This document shows, piece by piece, positions 26,523-35,654 of a stretch of 64,000 nucleotides of DNA. The stretch comes from CAVQZC01 sp963718315 (GTDB lineage: Bacteria > Actinomycetota > Thermoleophilia > Gaiellales > JAICJC01). Below the pieces are notes generated by a model that did no database searches, was not told where the DNA came from, and saw only the letters and a list, made by a program, of their open reading frames with translations. Each line of letters begins with the position of its first letter. Positions within the stretch are counted from its first letter, which is position 1. The stretch is from assembly GCA_963718315.1 (NCBI GenBank), contig CAVQZC010000010.1, forward strand, positions 372,001-436,000, read 5' to 3'. The position numbers and the translations under genes are program-made.

Positions 26523-26867
26523 ATGAGCGACGACCAGGCAGCACCCGAGACGAAAGGCGTTACGTCCGAGATCCTGGCAACGGTCGACCTTGGCCCTGAG
26601 ATCGAGGGCATGGCCGGGCGACAACTCCGGATGCGTATGGTGACCATCGAGCCTCAAGGTGTGTTCGGTCCGATTCATGACCATAAAGACAGACCGGGCA
26701 TTGTCTACATCCTGCAAGGGACGATTACCGACCATCGTGATGGAGTCGCAACCGACTACGGGCCTGGAGTGGGCTGGCCCGAGGATCGCAACACAACACA
26801 CTGGCTCGAGAACAGAGGAACGGTTCCGGCGGTGGAGATCTCGGTCGATATCGTCAGGCACGACTAA
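26523..26867 (+). CDS. Small cupin-domain protein
   Basis: This 114-residue protein is one cupin barrel. Motif 1 reads GPIHDHKDRPGIVYILQGTI (His, His for metal) and motif 2 reads GVGWPEDRNTTHWLENRG (His). A GGGGAG sequence lies before the ATG. It stands alone between a terminator and a repeat region. Substrate unknown. Confidence 0.85.
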   Translation: MSDDQAAPETKGVTSEILATVDLGPEIEGMAGRQLRMRMVTIEPQGVFGPIHDHKDRPGIVYILQGTITDHRDGVATDYGPGVGWPEDRNTTHWLENRGTVPAVEISVDIVRHD

Positions 26868-26996
26868 CCTCATGGCCGATTGAGTGAGACCGTTTGATTC
26901 GTCGGTGTGTTGCTCCGTGGCTCTCTATAAACACGCGACATGGATCGAGCCGGTGACCTGACGCCGCCGTTGTCGCCTGACTAGCGCACACCCTGG

Positions 26997-27142
26997 CCGG
27001 GGCGTATCGTTTGGGCCATGAAACCGGCAGTCCTGCTGTTGGCACTGAGCGTCGGCCTGGCCGCCGCGCCCGGGGCGTATCGTTTGGGCCATGAAACCGG
27101 CAGTCCTGCTGTCGGCCCTGAGCGTCGCCCTGGCAGCCGGAT
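26997..27142 (+). repeat. Tandem duplication of 73 bp covering a gene start
   Basis: Two adjacent 73-bp units (26997-27069 and 27070-27142) share CCGGGGCGTATCGTTTGG and then the ATG and signal-peptide codons of a lipoprotein gene, with only a few differences. As 73 is not a multiple of three, the first copy's start reads out of frame with the second. Only the second leads into a lipobox. Confidence 0.88.
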
Positions 27143-27267
27143 GCACTGGCACCTCATCCTCCCAACCGCCGCCCGCCGGCGGGTGCGCGAGGACAGCGTT
27201 CCGCGATGCGATCGAGGAGTTCGGCGCCCCGAGCCGGTCCTGGTGGGGCCGGCCGGATGCTGGGTAG
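27091..27267 (+). CDS. Small lipoprotein
   Basis: The ATG at 27091 encodes MKPAVLLSALSVALAAGC, a clear lipoprotein signal with Cys18, then a Ser/Pro-rich linker and about 30 residues (ARTAFRDAIEEFGAP). The product has 58 residues. Its stop overlaps the start of the next gene (27257), so the two are coupled. The start lies in the second unit of a 73-bp tandem duplication. It may be a shortened version of a longer lipoprotein. Confidence 0.6.
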   Translation: MKPAVLLSALSVALAAGCTGTSSSQPPPAGGCARTAFRDAIEEFGAPSRSWWGRPDAG

Positions 27268-27586
27268 CGTGGGTACAGCGCTCGACGAGTCGCACCGGAG
27301 GCGCCGGCGAGGCCTGCTGCTCGTGGGATCCATCATCCTCGTGGCGCTGCTCGCCGCATCGGTCTGGATTCCCACGCTGACCCACCGGGTGCAGGCGAGC
27401 GGTTGCTACACCGAGTTCGGGCTACTCCGGGGAGGGGGTCTCGCCCACTGCAGCCACTACGAGGCCCAGGTGCGCACGTACCCGAACGGACAGCGCGACT
27501 TCCGCCTTGCGGCTCTCGGAGTCGCGCTACTCATGCTGATGCCGCTGCTCGGTCCCCGTGTCAGGCGCGGCGCTTCTCGAGCCTGA
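27257..27586 (+). CDS. Small membrane protein with two transmembrane segments
   Basis: From the ATG at 27257, overlapping the stop of the lipoprotein gene, the product has 109 residues. A basic N-terminus (SHRRRRRG) precedes a first membrane helix (LLLVGSIILVALLAASVWIP). About 45 external residues follow with three Cys (GCYTEF, AHCSHYE), then a second helix (LAALGVALLMLMPLLGP) and a basic end. The topology suggests both ends in the cytoplasm. The stop overlaps the minus-strand gene at 27561 by 26 bases. No family is recognised. Confidence 0.65.
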   Translation: MLGSVGTALDESHRRRRRGLLLVGSIILVALLAASVWIPTLTHRVQASGCYTEFGLLRGGGLAHCSHYEAQVRTYPNGQRDFRLAALGVALLMLMPLLGPRVRRGASRA

Positions 27587-27740
27587 GCTCGATGAACCCC
27601 TCTCCCGCCCACGCCTCCAGCGGCGTGGACTCCGTGGTGATCAGCTTGCTGATCGCCTCGCGTCCATCGTTCGCCTCGATCGTGATCAGGAACGGCTCGG
27701 CCAGTCGGAGCCCGGATATGGTGATCTCGTACGTCGGCAC
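27561..27740 (-). CDS. Small conserved-looking protein, 59 residues
   Basis: On the minus strand GTG at 27740 opens a frame reading PTYEITISGLRLAEPFLITI, then EANDGREAISKLITTESTPL and EAWAGEGFIELRLEKRRA. The alternating strand-helix-strand sense and good GC3 argue for a real gene. No strong ribosome site is seen. It overlaps the end of the plus-strand gene at 27586. Function unknown. Confidence 0.55.
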   Translation of the reverse strand: MPTYEITISGLRLAEPFLITIEANDGREAISKLITTESTPLEAWAGEGFIELRLEKRRA

Positions 27741-27769
27741 CGGCTGAGTCTATCCGCCGCCGGGCAAGA

Positions 27770-28051
27770 CTAGGGCCGGCGGTGGTTACGGCCGGTCGTG
27801 AGCCCGGTGGCGTAGCGGCGGCCACCGGACACGTGCCTGCCGAGGTCGTCGACGACAGCCACGCTGGCGATGTGCGCCCGCGCGACGGCGGTGCAATCGT
27901 CGGTCCTGATCCAGTCGCGGCCGAGACGCGAGCCGCCGTCGATGAAGTCGTCGATCGCGGCCTCGGCGTCGGCTCTGGTCTCGAAGCTCACAGGATGCTG
28001 CACGCCGTTGGCGAGCGTCAGGATCACGCCCGGTTGGTGCTCGTCGCTCAT
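27770..28051 (-). CDS. Small soluble protein of unknown function
   Basis: The ATG at 28051 has GGAGG seven bases upstream; the frame stays open to 28153 without sense. The 93-residue protein begins MSDEHQPGVILTLANGVQHP, then has a helix with RADAEAAIDDFIDGG and a strand-rich part (DWIRTDDCTAVARAHIASVAVVD). It resembles small proteins with a regular beta-alpha-beta plan and no motif for catalysis. It lies 30 bases downstream of the small gene at 27740 on the same strand. Confidence 0.65.
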   Translation of the reverse strand: MSDEHQPGVILTLANGVQHPVSFETRADAEAAIDDFIDGGSRLGRDWIRTDDCTAVARAHIASVAVVDDLGRHVSGGRRYATGLTTGRNHRRP

Positions 28052-28434
28052 CAGTTGCCTCCGTGCGTCGCTGGGATTGGGCCGGCCCGGTGCCGGCAGC
28101 GTGAGCGATATCGCGGGGAGGAGCCGATCAGGGGCAGAAACCGGCGTACACACGCAACAGGCGCTGGCCGCGTGGAACCACGGTAGCAGTTGACCACGGC
28201 CGGTCGGAAGCGGGCCGGCGCGGGGCCCCTGCTACAGTGAATGTCCCGTTGGGGACGCCTGCCGCTTGGTAGCACGCCGAGATCGGCTTCCACGCTGCCA
28301 GCCACCCTCATCAGATCGGCGATCCTCGCTCCAGGATCGTCTCGAACGAGAGGAAGCGCGATGGATGCTCTGTTGGCAGCGCGACTCCGGGCAACCGTCA
28401 CGACCGGCCGAGCGCCGCTCGGAGCCTGCGCCTG
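28052..28434. other. Divergent spacer without a firm gene
   Basis: The first part should hold the promoter of the minus-strand gene at 28051. A plus-strand frame ending at 28435 overlaps the next gene's start (TGATG) and contains MDALLAARLRATVTTGRAPL from 28361, but has no family sense. Confidence 0.35.
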
Positions 28435-28713
28435 ATGGCCCGGCGACGCCCCCGGACAGCCGGGAACCACTACGAGAAGCGGCCGTCGAGGTCGCAAACC
28501 CCACCGGCACCGGCGCCGCCGGGCGCCGGCCTGAGCGGCCCCGACGCTCGCCTACTCGCCGACCGGATCGCCACCACCCAGCAGCGCTACCGGATCGTCG
28601 CGATCCGGCTCCTGCAGGCGCGGACGTGCGGCGTGGTCGTCGTCGACAGCCAGACCGGGCGCGAGTACGTGCTCCAGGAATCCGACCACTGGAACAGGCT
28701 GCTCGCCGGCTGA
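28435..28713 (+). CDS. Small basic protein of unknown function
   Basis: The product has 92 residues. The first 33 are Arg/Pro-rich and disordered; the rest (DARLLADRIATTQQRYRIVA, then a strand pair RTCGVVVVDSQTGREYVLQE) looks folded. The start at 28435 overlaps an upstream stop. It is convergent with the gene ending at 28737. No family recognised. Confidence 0.55.
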   Translation: MARRRPRTAGNHYEKRPSRSQTPPAPAPPGAGLSGPDARLLADRIATTQQRYRIVAIRLLQARTCGVVVVDSQTGREYVLQESDHWNRLLAG

Positions 28714-28736
28714 GCGCGGCGTGCGGCTGCGCTCGA

Positions 28737-31019
28737 TCAGCCGGACGAGTTGGGGTTGAACCGGAAGATGACGAACCGGCCCGACGACGTGGGCACGTTG
28801 ACCGGGTCCTCGTACACCTTGTGAAGCTGCGGGTCGGCCTCGAGCTGCTTGAGCACCGCCGGCGACCAGCTCTTGATCGGGAACACGACGTAGTTGACGC
28901 CCTGCTTGCGCAGGATCTGCCGGCGGGTCGCCTCGGGAGTGGTCGGGTGGTAGAAGGAGATCACCAGGCCCCGCCGCCGGGCCGGCTGATCACGCGGTGT
29001 GGCCCGCGTGTGATCCTGCGGCAACCCCACGGTGTACGCCGTGACGCGCCCGACCAGCTGGTAGGAGATGCCCTCGTCGGGCGGCGCCCAGTACGGCGCC
29101 ATCACGACCGGGAACGGGGACTTGTCGTGGTTGTGGAAGAACTGGAGCAAGCCGGCGCTAAGCTCGTTCACCTTCGGCTTCTTGTAGGAGCCGTTGCGCA
29201 GGATCGACACCACGCTGTGCCCGCTGTAGGCGTACGGGCCGACCAGCCCCGCGGCGACCAGGAGCACCACCGCACCCCATGAGGGCACCGGCCCCAGCGG
29301 CCGCACCGAACGGTCGCGATCGAGCACGCACCACACCAGGGCCACCACCCCGACGGCGGTGACCGCCATCACGGCCAGGTCGGCTCCGGTGAACACCCAC
29401 AGCCAGCCGCGGATGTGCTCCCCGCTGATGTAGTGGCCGGGGGTGGTGCCATAGACGAGCCGCCCTTTGGCCCAGATCCAGTCCCAGCGCGAGATCACGT
29501 ACGAGATCAGCGCCACTCCGGCTGCGGTCAGCCACAGGTAGAGCGGCCGGCGCCCGCGGAGGTAGACAGCCGCCAGGCCGATCACGATCGCCGTGATGTA
29601 GATCGCCGGTGGCACCTTGGCGAAGCGCGCGATCTGGCCGCCGGCGATGGCGTGCTGGAGTACGAGGCCGACGCCGGGCGTCGCGATCACCGCCAGGGTG
29701 GTGATCACCATCGCGGCCGGCAGATGGTACGGCGACCGCCGGCGGAACAGGATCACCACCGCCGCGATCATGCCGAGCAGGATCTCCGGCCGGTGCTCCA
29801 GGATGACCAGCCCCGAGGTCGCGAACTGATGGTGGCGGAAGGTCATCCACTGCGACGCCAGCCCGGGGGCTCGCACGACCTTCTCCCCACCCCGGATCGC
29901 GGTCAGGTACACGCCGGCGAACACGATCATGGTGACCAGGATCGAGCCGGCCAGCGCCGGCCACGCCCGTGGACGCAGCAGGACGACCGCCAGGATCAAC
30001 GGCACCAGGATGATGCTCGAGGTGTCGTGGAGAAGCGCTATCAGGGTTGCGGAGATGATCGTCCAGACAACCCACATCCGGGCTCCGCCCTGTTCCCGGT
30101 AGAGATGGTTCAGGATCACGATCACCGCCGGGAACATCACGAGCAGCGTGAAGTAGGGCGGCTGCTTCGCCAGGCTCAGTTCGGGCGGAAACGACATCAC
30201 ATCCCAACACGTGATGAGCGCCGCCGCCAGCCCCACCGGCGGGTTCGCCAGCGATCGGCCAAGCGCATAGGCGGCGATCGGGATGAACAGCGCAAAGGCC
30301 GGCGTCAGGTTCTGATAGTCAAGGGTCGCGTCGCCGCCGGTGATAGTCATCGCGCCGGCCTCGACCGCGTGCATGATCGGGAATGCGTACCCGGCGTGCG
30401 CATGCCCGTCGCGGTACGGCGAGATGCCGGAGATGCTGATACCGGGAAGCGCGAGCAGCTTGCGGATCAGCCCGGCATGGAACAGCGCGTCGCCCCAGAT
30501 CGAGGGCACGTAGCGCGTCGCGATCCCGGTGAACAGAAAGGCGCCCGTGAGCACGCCCGCCGGCTCCCAGGGGATCTGCTTGGTCAACGGCCGCGGGTCC
30601 CACGACACCGCCAGCGCCGACGGGACGAGCACGACCACGACGATCCACCGAAACGGCGTGTGCACGACCAGCCCGAGGGCGAACGGGACTGTCCACGCGG
30701 CCAGCCCGATCAGAGGAATCAGGCCGAGCAGCTCAGGCGTCGAGACGCGCGCCCGCACACCCGAGACGGTCGCCAGGGCGAGGCCCGGCAGGCCCAGCGC
30801 GATGACCGTCGCGAACACCAGTCCAAGCTGGCCCGAGAGCTGGAACACCAGCCGGCAGAGCACGCACGCGACGACCAGGCAGCCGAACCGCCAGGCCAGC
30901 GCAGCCGGCGCGACACGCACCAGGCGGAGTCCCCCGGCTTGTGCTGGGGCGGGTTCGATTGCGGGTTCTTGCACCAGGAACGTATCGGGCGCCGTCTGGT
31001 TGGCGGCGCCGCCCGGCAA
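28737..31019 (-). CDS. Large polytopic membrane protein, GT-C-like
   Basis: This 760-residue protein (TTG start given; GTG at 30974 is possible) has about 14-16 membrane segments. A periplasmic part with DALFHAGLIRKLLALPG lies near residue 180, and the C-terminal soluble domain of about 150 residues includes FPVVMAPYWAPPDEG and PTSSGRFVIFRFNPNSS. The layout of a membrane body plus an external C-terminal domain recalls GT-C glycosyltransferases and O-antigen or arabinan enzymes that use lipid-linked sugars. The divergent gene at 31046 has a related layout. The precise reaction is not known. Confidence 0.7.
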   Translation of the reverse strand: MPGGAANQTAPDTFLVQEPAIEPAPAQAGGLRLVRVAPAALAWRFGCLVVACVLCRLVFQLSGQLGLVFATVIALGLPGLALATVSGVRARVSTPELLGLIPLIGLAAWTVPFALGLVVHTPFRWIVVVVLVPSALAVSWDPRPLTKQIPWEPAGVLTGAFLFTGIATRYVPSIWGDALFHAGLIRKLLALPGISISGISPYRDGHAHAGYAFPIMHAVEAGAMTITGGDATLDYQNLTPAFALFIPIAAYALGRSLANPPVGLAAALITCWDVMSFPPELSLAKQPPYFTLLVMFPAVIVILNHLYREQGGARMWVVWTIISATLIALLHDTSSIILVPLILAVVLLRPRAWPALAGSILVTMIVFAGVYLTAIRGGEKVVRAPGLASQWMTFRHHQFATSGLVILEHRPEILLGMIAAVVILFRRRSPYHLPAAMVITTLAVIATPGVGLVLQHAIAGGQIARFAKVPPAIYITAIVIGLAAVYLRGRRPLYLWLTAAGVALISYVISRWDWIWAKGRLVYGTTPGHYISGEHIRGWLWVFTGADLAVMAVTAVGVVALVWCVLDRDRSVRPLGPVPSWGAVVLLVAAGLVGPYAYSGHSVVSILRNGSYKKPKVNELSAGLLQFFHNHDKSPFPVVMAPYWAPPDEGISYQLVGRVTAYTVGLPQDHTRATPRDQPARRRGLVISFYHPTTPEATRRQILRKQGVNYVVFPIKSWSPAVLKQLEADPQLHKVYEDPVNVPTSSGRFVIFRFNPNSSG

Positions 31020-31045
31020 ATACTAAGCGGTCGCTCCGCTGACAT

Positions 31046-33293
31046 GTGCCAGCAGATCGCCTGAAGCTTGCCGGGGGGTACCGATGCGACAATGGGCGCC
31101 TGACCACGTCTGCTGCTCATCCCATCTCGCGGTCGTATCCGCGCCTGACGACCGCCGTGCGAGGGCTTGCGGCTCCCGCGGCGCTGACGATCATCTGGGC
31201 GTACCTGATCCACGGCTGGTACGTGCGGACGCCGATGGTCGGCAACGACCTGCGTGAGCTGTGGGTGCCGACCTGGGGGTACCTCGGGCAGAGCCTCTCC
31301 AACGGCCACGTCCCGCTCTGGGATCCCCACATCCTGTCCGGGCGACCATTCGCCGCCGACCCCCAGTCGGGCTGGCTGTACCTGATGCCGATGGCGCTGT
31401 TCACCGCGCTGCCGGCCCACACCGCGATCAAGCTGATGGTGGTGCTCCCGCCGCTGCTCGCGGCCCTCGCCCTGTACGCGTTCTGCCGGATCGAGGGGAT
31501 GCCCCGCATCGCCGGCTTCTGCGGCGGCGCCGCACTGCTTGGCCTGACCACGCCGGAGGCGGTGCTCCTGCGCACGCCCTTCGAGGCGACGCTGCTGTAC
31601 GCGATGACGACCCTCGCCTGCGCCGCCTGGCTGCTGCGGGCCCGGCGGACGGTGACGCGGGCGTGCGCGCTGGTGGCGTTCGGCCTCTCCTACTCGCAGG
31701 CGATGTCGGCGCACCTGTCGCTGGGGTTGCTGGAGGTGACGTTGCTGACGGGCGGGTACCTGCTGGTGAAGGTGATCCCCGCTCTGCGCGGGCAGGGTCG
31801 CCGCGAGATCCTCCGCGCCGCCGGCCTGGCGGCGGGTCTGGCACTCGCCACCGTGCTGATCTCCGCCGGCGTGCTGCTGCCCCGGCTGGCGCTGATCTCA
31901 CGCACCGACCTTGCTCAGGGCTACGACCATGCCTGGCGAGTCGGCCTCGCCCTCGCCGGGCTCAACGTGACGGCGATGCCGGTGCAGCACGCCTCCACGG
32001 TGCCCTCCTGGCCGCTCTGGCTGCTGGTCGACTCGGGCGCTCAGCTCCCGGTGCTGGCCGGCGTGCTCGTGGTGATCGGCCTGCTCTCCCGCCGCCGCGG
32101 TCTGGCGGTCATGCTGGCCGTGCTCGCGGTGATCGGCTACCTGCTGACGCTTGCAGCCGTCGCCGACCGCGTGCCGGTCTCGTGGTCGCGCTTCACCATC
32201 GTCGACTTCTACCGCCACGCGCCCAGCTGGTTCGGCTACCTGGTGTTTGCAACGCTGGCGCTGCTCACTGCGCTGGGCACCGAGAGGGTGATGGAGTGGC
32301 TCGACGAGCGCCAGAGCCGGATGCCGGCAGCGGCCGTCGTGACCGGCGCGGTGGCCGTGGTGATCGGCCTTCAGCTGGTGGTCGGCCTGCCCAGCGCCAA
32401 GGCGCCGATCGGCGCACCCAACACGCTATGGAGCCCGAAGAGCGTCGAGGGCAAGTCGTTGGGCAACATCGGCAGCGTCGCCTACCAGAAGCAGTTCCAG
32501 GGTGACGGGCAGGATCGCCCTCTACTTCCACACCGGCACCCGCTGGAAGCCGTTCAGCAGCGCATTCCCGGCACCGGCGAGCTCGATGTTCAACGTGTCG
32601 GACATCGCGGGTACCGACACCGTCTCGGGCTACGACGCCGTTCAGCTGGCCGACTACTGGCAGGCGATCCGCAAGTACGACCAAAAGCTCCTGCCCTACG
32701 ACCGCACCGCGCTCGATCACCTGACCCCGTCGTTCGCCGATCTGCTCGACGTCGGCTGGTGGATCGCTCCCAGCTACCTGCCTGGGCCTGCGGGTGCAAC
32801 GCTGCACGACTCACGGCCCTCGGCGAAGATGTGGCGGCTGCCGAATCCCGGGCTGGCCTCGCTCTACCCGGCCTGGCGGTCGGCATCCAGCAACTCCGGG
32901 GCCCAGTACCAGGTGACGTCGCCGAGGTTCGATGCGCGGAGCACGTTGCTGGTTCCGGGACTCGCGGCGGGCGGCACGCCCGGACGGCGCGTGAACGTTC
33001 ACACCCAGGTGTCCGACCAGGGCACCGTGCACGCCACCACCAGCGGAGCGGGCCTGCTGCTGGTGCGCAACGCCTACGACCCGGGATGGCATGCCACCAT
33101 CGACGGGCACTCGACACGGGTCTACGCCGCCGACGGCTTCCTGACCGGCGTCAAGGTGCCGGCCGGGACCCACCACGTCGTGCTCACCTACGAGGACCCG
33201 CTGGTCTTCTGGGGCCTGGGCCTGAGCGTGGCGGCCATCGTTCTCATCCTCGGCGGCGGGATCGGCTACGAGGTGCTGCGCCGCCGGCGATGA
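31046..33293 (+). CDS. YfhO-family membrane protein (one frame change)
   Basis: YfhO-type proteins are GT-C-fold membrane enzymes that help to glycosylate cell-surface polymers such as teichoic acids. About 12 membrane segments run to near residue 460. The external C-terminal region carries the family's closing sheet: LLLVRNAYDPGWHATIDG, then VKVPAGTHHVVLTYEDP, and a last membrane helix. The early loop NDLRELWVPTWGYLGQSLSN with acidic residues fits the catalytic loop. One extra G near 32501 shifts the frame between QKQFQ and VTGRIALYFHTG; without it the protein is continuous. The start is uncertain; GTG at 31046 is used. It is divergent from the gene at 31019. Confidence 0.8.
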
Positions 33294-33302
33294 GCCGCGT
33301 GC

Positions 33303-33755
33303 TCACACCGGCAGCGTCCCGCCCCGCTTCACCATCTTCATCGTGAACTGTGAGTTGACGCGCGCCAGGCCGGGCAGCTCGGCGAGCTTGTTCATGTAGA
33401 AGGTCTCGTACGCGGCCTGGTCGGCGACCGCGACGCGGATCACGTAGTCCGGCACGCCGAACATGCGCCGGCACTCCACCACCTCGTCGAACGACGCGAT
33501 GCCGGCCTCGAACGCCTCGACGGTGGCCCGGTCCTTGAGCGAGAGCTCGACGTGCACGGTGACCTCGAACCCGAGGTCGACGGCGGCCGGGTCGATGTCG
33601 GCGTGATAGCCGCGGATGACGCCGCCGCGCTCGAGGGCGCGAACGCGGCGCAGGCATGGCGACGGCGAGAGCCGTACCCGCTCGGCGAGCTCGACGTTCG
33701 TCAGGCGCCCGTCCGCCTGGAGCTGGCGTAAGATTGCTCGATCGATGCCGTCCAT
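33303..33755 (-). CDS. Lrp/AsnC-family transcriptional regulator
   Basis: The 150-residue protein has an N-terminal helix-turn-helix (TNVELAERVRLSPSPCLRRV, residues 19-38) and a C-terminal RAM ligand-binding domain (CRRMFGVPDYVIRVAVAD, about 95-112). Lrp proteins sense amino acids. It is divergent from azlC, with 79 bases between the starts, an arrangement like azlB-azlCD of Bacillus. It probably controls that exporter in response to branched-chain amino acids. It is convergent with the YfhO gene and ends 9 bases after it. Confidence 0.93.
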   Translation of the reverse strand: MDGIDRAILRQLQADGRLTNVELAERVRLSPSPCLRRVRALERGGVIRGYHADIDPAAVDLGFEVTVHVELSLKDRATVEAFEAGIASFDEVVECRRMFGVPDYVIRVAVADQAAYETFYMNKLAELPGLARVNSQFTMKMVKRGGTLPV

Positions 33756-33834
33756 TGGCAGATCATGCCACGAAACGCCGTCACGGGCGTGAAGTAGGCA
33801 TGAACTGCCGGGCCGTCCTGGCTAGTGTCACGCC

Positions 33835-34518
33835 ATGGAGGCGACGCTCGCACAGACTCCCCGCGCAACCCTGACCGGGGCGCTGAGCATCGGGGTCGCT
33901 GTGGGTGTCTATGGCATCTCCTTCGGCGTCCTCGCCGTGGCCGGGGGGCTCAGCCCCGCGCAGGCGTGCGTGATGTCGATGCTGGTGTTCACCGGCGCGT
34001 CGCAGTTTGCGTTCGTCGGCGTCGTCGCCGCGGGCGGTACCGCCATCGCTGCGATGGGGCCGGCGGTGATGCTCGCCCTCCGCAACGCCGCCTACGGCCT
34101 GTCGCTGACCGCGATCCTGCCCAGGCGCCTGCGCGACCGGGCGATCGCCGCGCACCTGGTCATCGACGAGACGACCGCAATGGCGCGCGCCCAGAGCGAC
34201 CCCGAGGCCGCCCGGGCCGCGTTTCTCGCCACCGGGATCAGCGTCTGGGTCTTCTGGAACCTCGGCACGCTCGGCGGAGCGCTGGTCGGAGGGGGGATCG
34301 GCGACCCCCGGCGGTTCGGCCTGGATGCGATGTTCCCGGCAGCGTTCCTGGCGCTGCTCGCGCCGCAGCTCCGCCGCCCGGGAGCGCCGGTCGCCGCCGT
34401 CACCGGCGTGGTCATCGCACTGGCGCTGGTGCCCTTCGCGCCGGCGGGGGTTCCGGTGATCGCAGCCCTGGCCGGCGTCGTCCCCGGCGTTCTCGTGGCC
34501 CGAGGGGCCCGGACATGA
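33835..34518 (+). CDS. azlC: Branched-chain amino acid exporter, large subunit
   Basis: AzlC and AzlD form a two-component exporter of branched-chain amino acids in the inner membrane. The 227-residue protein has the family signature GVYGISFGVLAVAGGLS and MLVFTGASQFAFVGV at its start, and LRNAAYGLSL in the middle (residues 80-90). Five to six membrane segments are visible. The stop overlaps the start of azlD (ATGA). The divergent Lrp gene is its likely regulator. Confidence 0.93.
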   Translation: MEATLAQTPRATLTGALSIGVAVGVYGISFGVLAVAGGLSPAQACVMSMLVFTGASQFAFVGVVAAGGTAIAAMGPAVMLALRNAAYGLSLTAILPRRLRDRAIAAHLVIDETTAMARAQSDPEAARAAFLATGISVWVFWNLGTLGGALVGGGIGDPRRFGLDAMFPAAFLALLAPQLRRPGAPVAAVTGVVIALALVPFAPAGVPVIAALAGVVPGVLVARGART

Positions 34519-34822
34519 GCTGGACCGTGCTGCTGGCGCTCTGCGCCGTGTCCTACGCCCTCAAGGCGGTGGGCCCGCTTCTCGCAGGCGGTCGCGATCT
34601 GGGGCCGCGGACACGGCAGACGCTCGACCTGGTGGCGGTGCCGTTGCTGGCCGCGCTGATCGCCACCCAGACCCTCAGCCTCGGCCACCGCCTTGTGATC
34701 GACGCCCGCCTGCCGGCGCTGGCGGTAGCGGCGTACTCGTCTGGAAGCGGGCGCCGTTCCTGGTCGTCGTGCTCGCCGCCGCCGCAACCGCTGCGCTGCT
34801 GCGAGCGACCGGCGCGATGTAA
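34515..34822 (+). CDS. azlD: Branched-chain amino acid exporter, small subunit (one base missing)
   Basis: AzlD is the small partner of AzlC, usually about 100 residues with three to four membrane helices. The start MSWTVLLALCAVSYALKAVG is coupled to azlC. Near 34733 one base is missing; restoring a G gives VLVWKRAPFLVVVLAAAATA and the stop at 34820, so the true protein has 102 residues. As written the frame runs into unrelated sequence. Confidence 0.85.
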
Positions 34823-34890
34823 CGCTCGACCGCCGGCGTACGCCCTGGCCTCGCCGTCCGGTGGGTGGCATACTCGGGGCCGGGTCGGCA

Positions 34891-35607
34891 ATGAGCGAGA
34901 CGGACGAGGCCAGCGAGCGAACGGTCAGCGACCACGTGGAGGACGTGGCCCGGGCGGCCGCGACGCTGACGGCGCGCACCGCCGAGCTGGCGGCGCTCGA
35001 GCATCGCGACGATGTTCGCCGTGCGACCCGCGCGGGCGAGGGCCTCCTCGCACTGGCTGTTGCAGCCGCCGCCGTGTTCGCGTTCGGCAACTGGGCGGTC
35101 GAGCGGGCGCTCGAGTCATCCCTGTCGGGCTGGCGGGCACCGACCGTCCTGGCGGGCTTCTGGCTGCTGGTTGCGGTTGTCGCCGCCGTCGTGGTGACCA
35201 GGGCCGAGCCGCGACTGATGCGCATCGGCGGCACGCGACCCGATGACCCGGCGGTGGCGCTCGCGGAGCGCGAGGCGGCTGTCGCCGACGCGCAGGCCGC
35301 CGTCCGCGACGCTCTCGAAGGGCTGACGGGCGCGCTGGCCGCGGAGGCGGCGCGCGAGGTCGCGGCGGCCGCGATGCCGGTCGAGGGCGTGGTCGATGCC
35401 GGCGAGGAGGTCGTGGACGCGACCGAGGTTGCGGTCGAGTGGGTGGACGATGCCACCGACGTGATCGAGGCCCGGGTGCCCGGCGGGGTGCTCGTCAACC
35501 GCGCCTTCGACATCGCGCTCATCCCGGGGCGCTACAGCGTCCGCGCCGCCCGAATCGTGCTCAGCTATGGCCAGCCGCCCGACAAGGGGGACTCGGGCAA
35601 GCCGTAG
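34891..35607 (+). CDS. Membrane protein with coiled region, holin-like layout
   Basis: The ATG at 34891 is preferred to an earlier in-frame GTG at 34861. The 238-residue protein starts with an acidic helical region (residues 1-45), then two membrane helices (GLLALAVAAAAVFAFG and TVLAGFWLLVAVVAAVVV). A long Ala/Glu-rich helix follows (about 115-190), and a C-terminal stretch GGVLVNRAFDIALIPGRYS. The layout recalls actinobacterial phage-holin-like proteins, but no lysis genes are near. Function unknown. Confidence 0.65.
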   Translation: MSETDEASERTVSDHVEDVARAAATLTARTAELAALEHRDDVRRATRAGEGLLALAVAAAAVFAFGNWAVERALESSLSGWRAPTVLAGFWLLVAVVAAVVVTRAEPRLMRIGGTRPDDPAVALAEREAAVADAQAAVRDALEGLTGALAAEAAREVAAAAMPVEGVVDAGEEVVDATEVAVEWVDDATDVIEARVPGGVLVNRAFDIALIPGRYSVRAARIVLSYGQPPDKGDSGKP

Positions 35608-35654
35608 CGGTGGCCGCACACGGCCGGGCCGCCCCGGCGGCCTACTATCCGGGC

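Noticed and set aside
29415..31064. Long open frame of 549 codons on the plus strand
   Set aside because: It is antisense to the membrane-protein gene at 28737-31019, very rich in Arg/Asp/His/Gln, has no family sense, and arises from GC-rich codon bias.
34891..35607. Prophage holin gene
   Set aside because: The two-helix layout is similar, but there is no endolysin, structural or integrase gene nearby, so a prophage origin is not supported.
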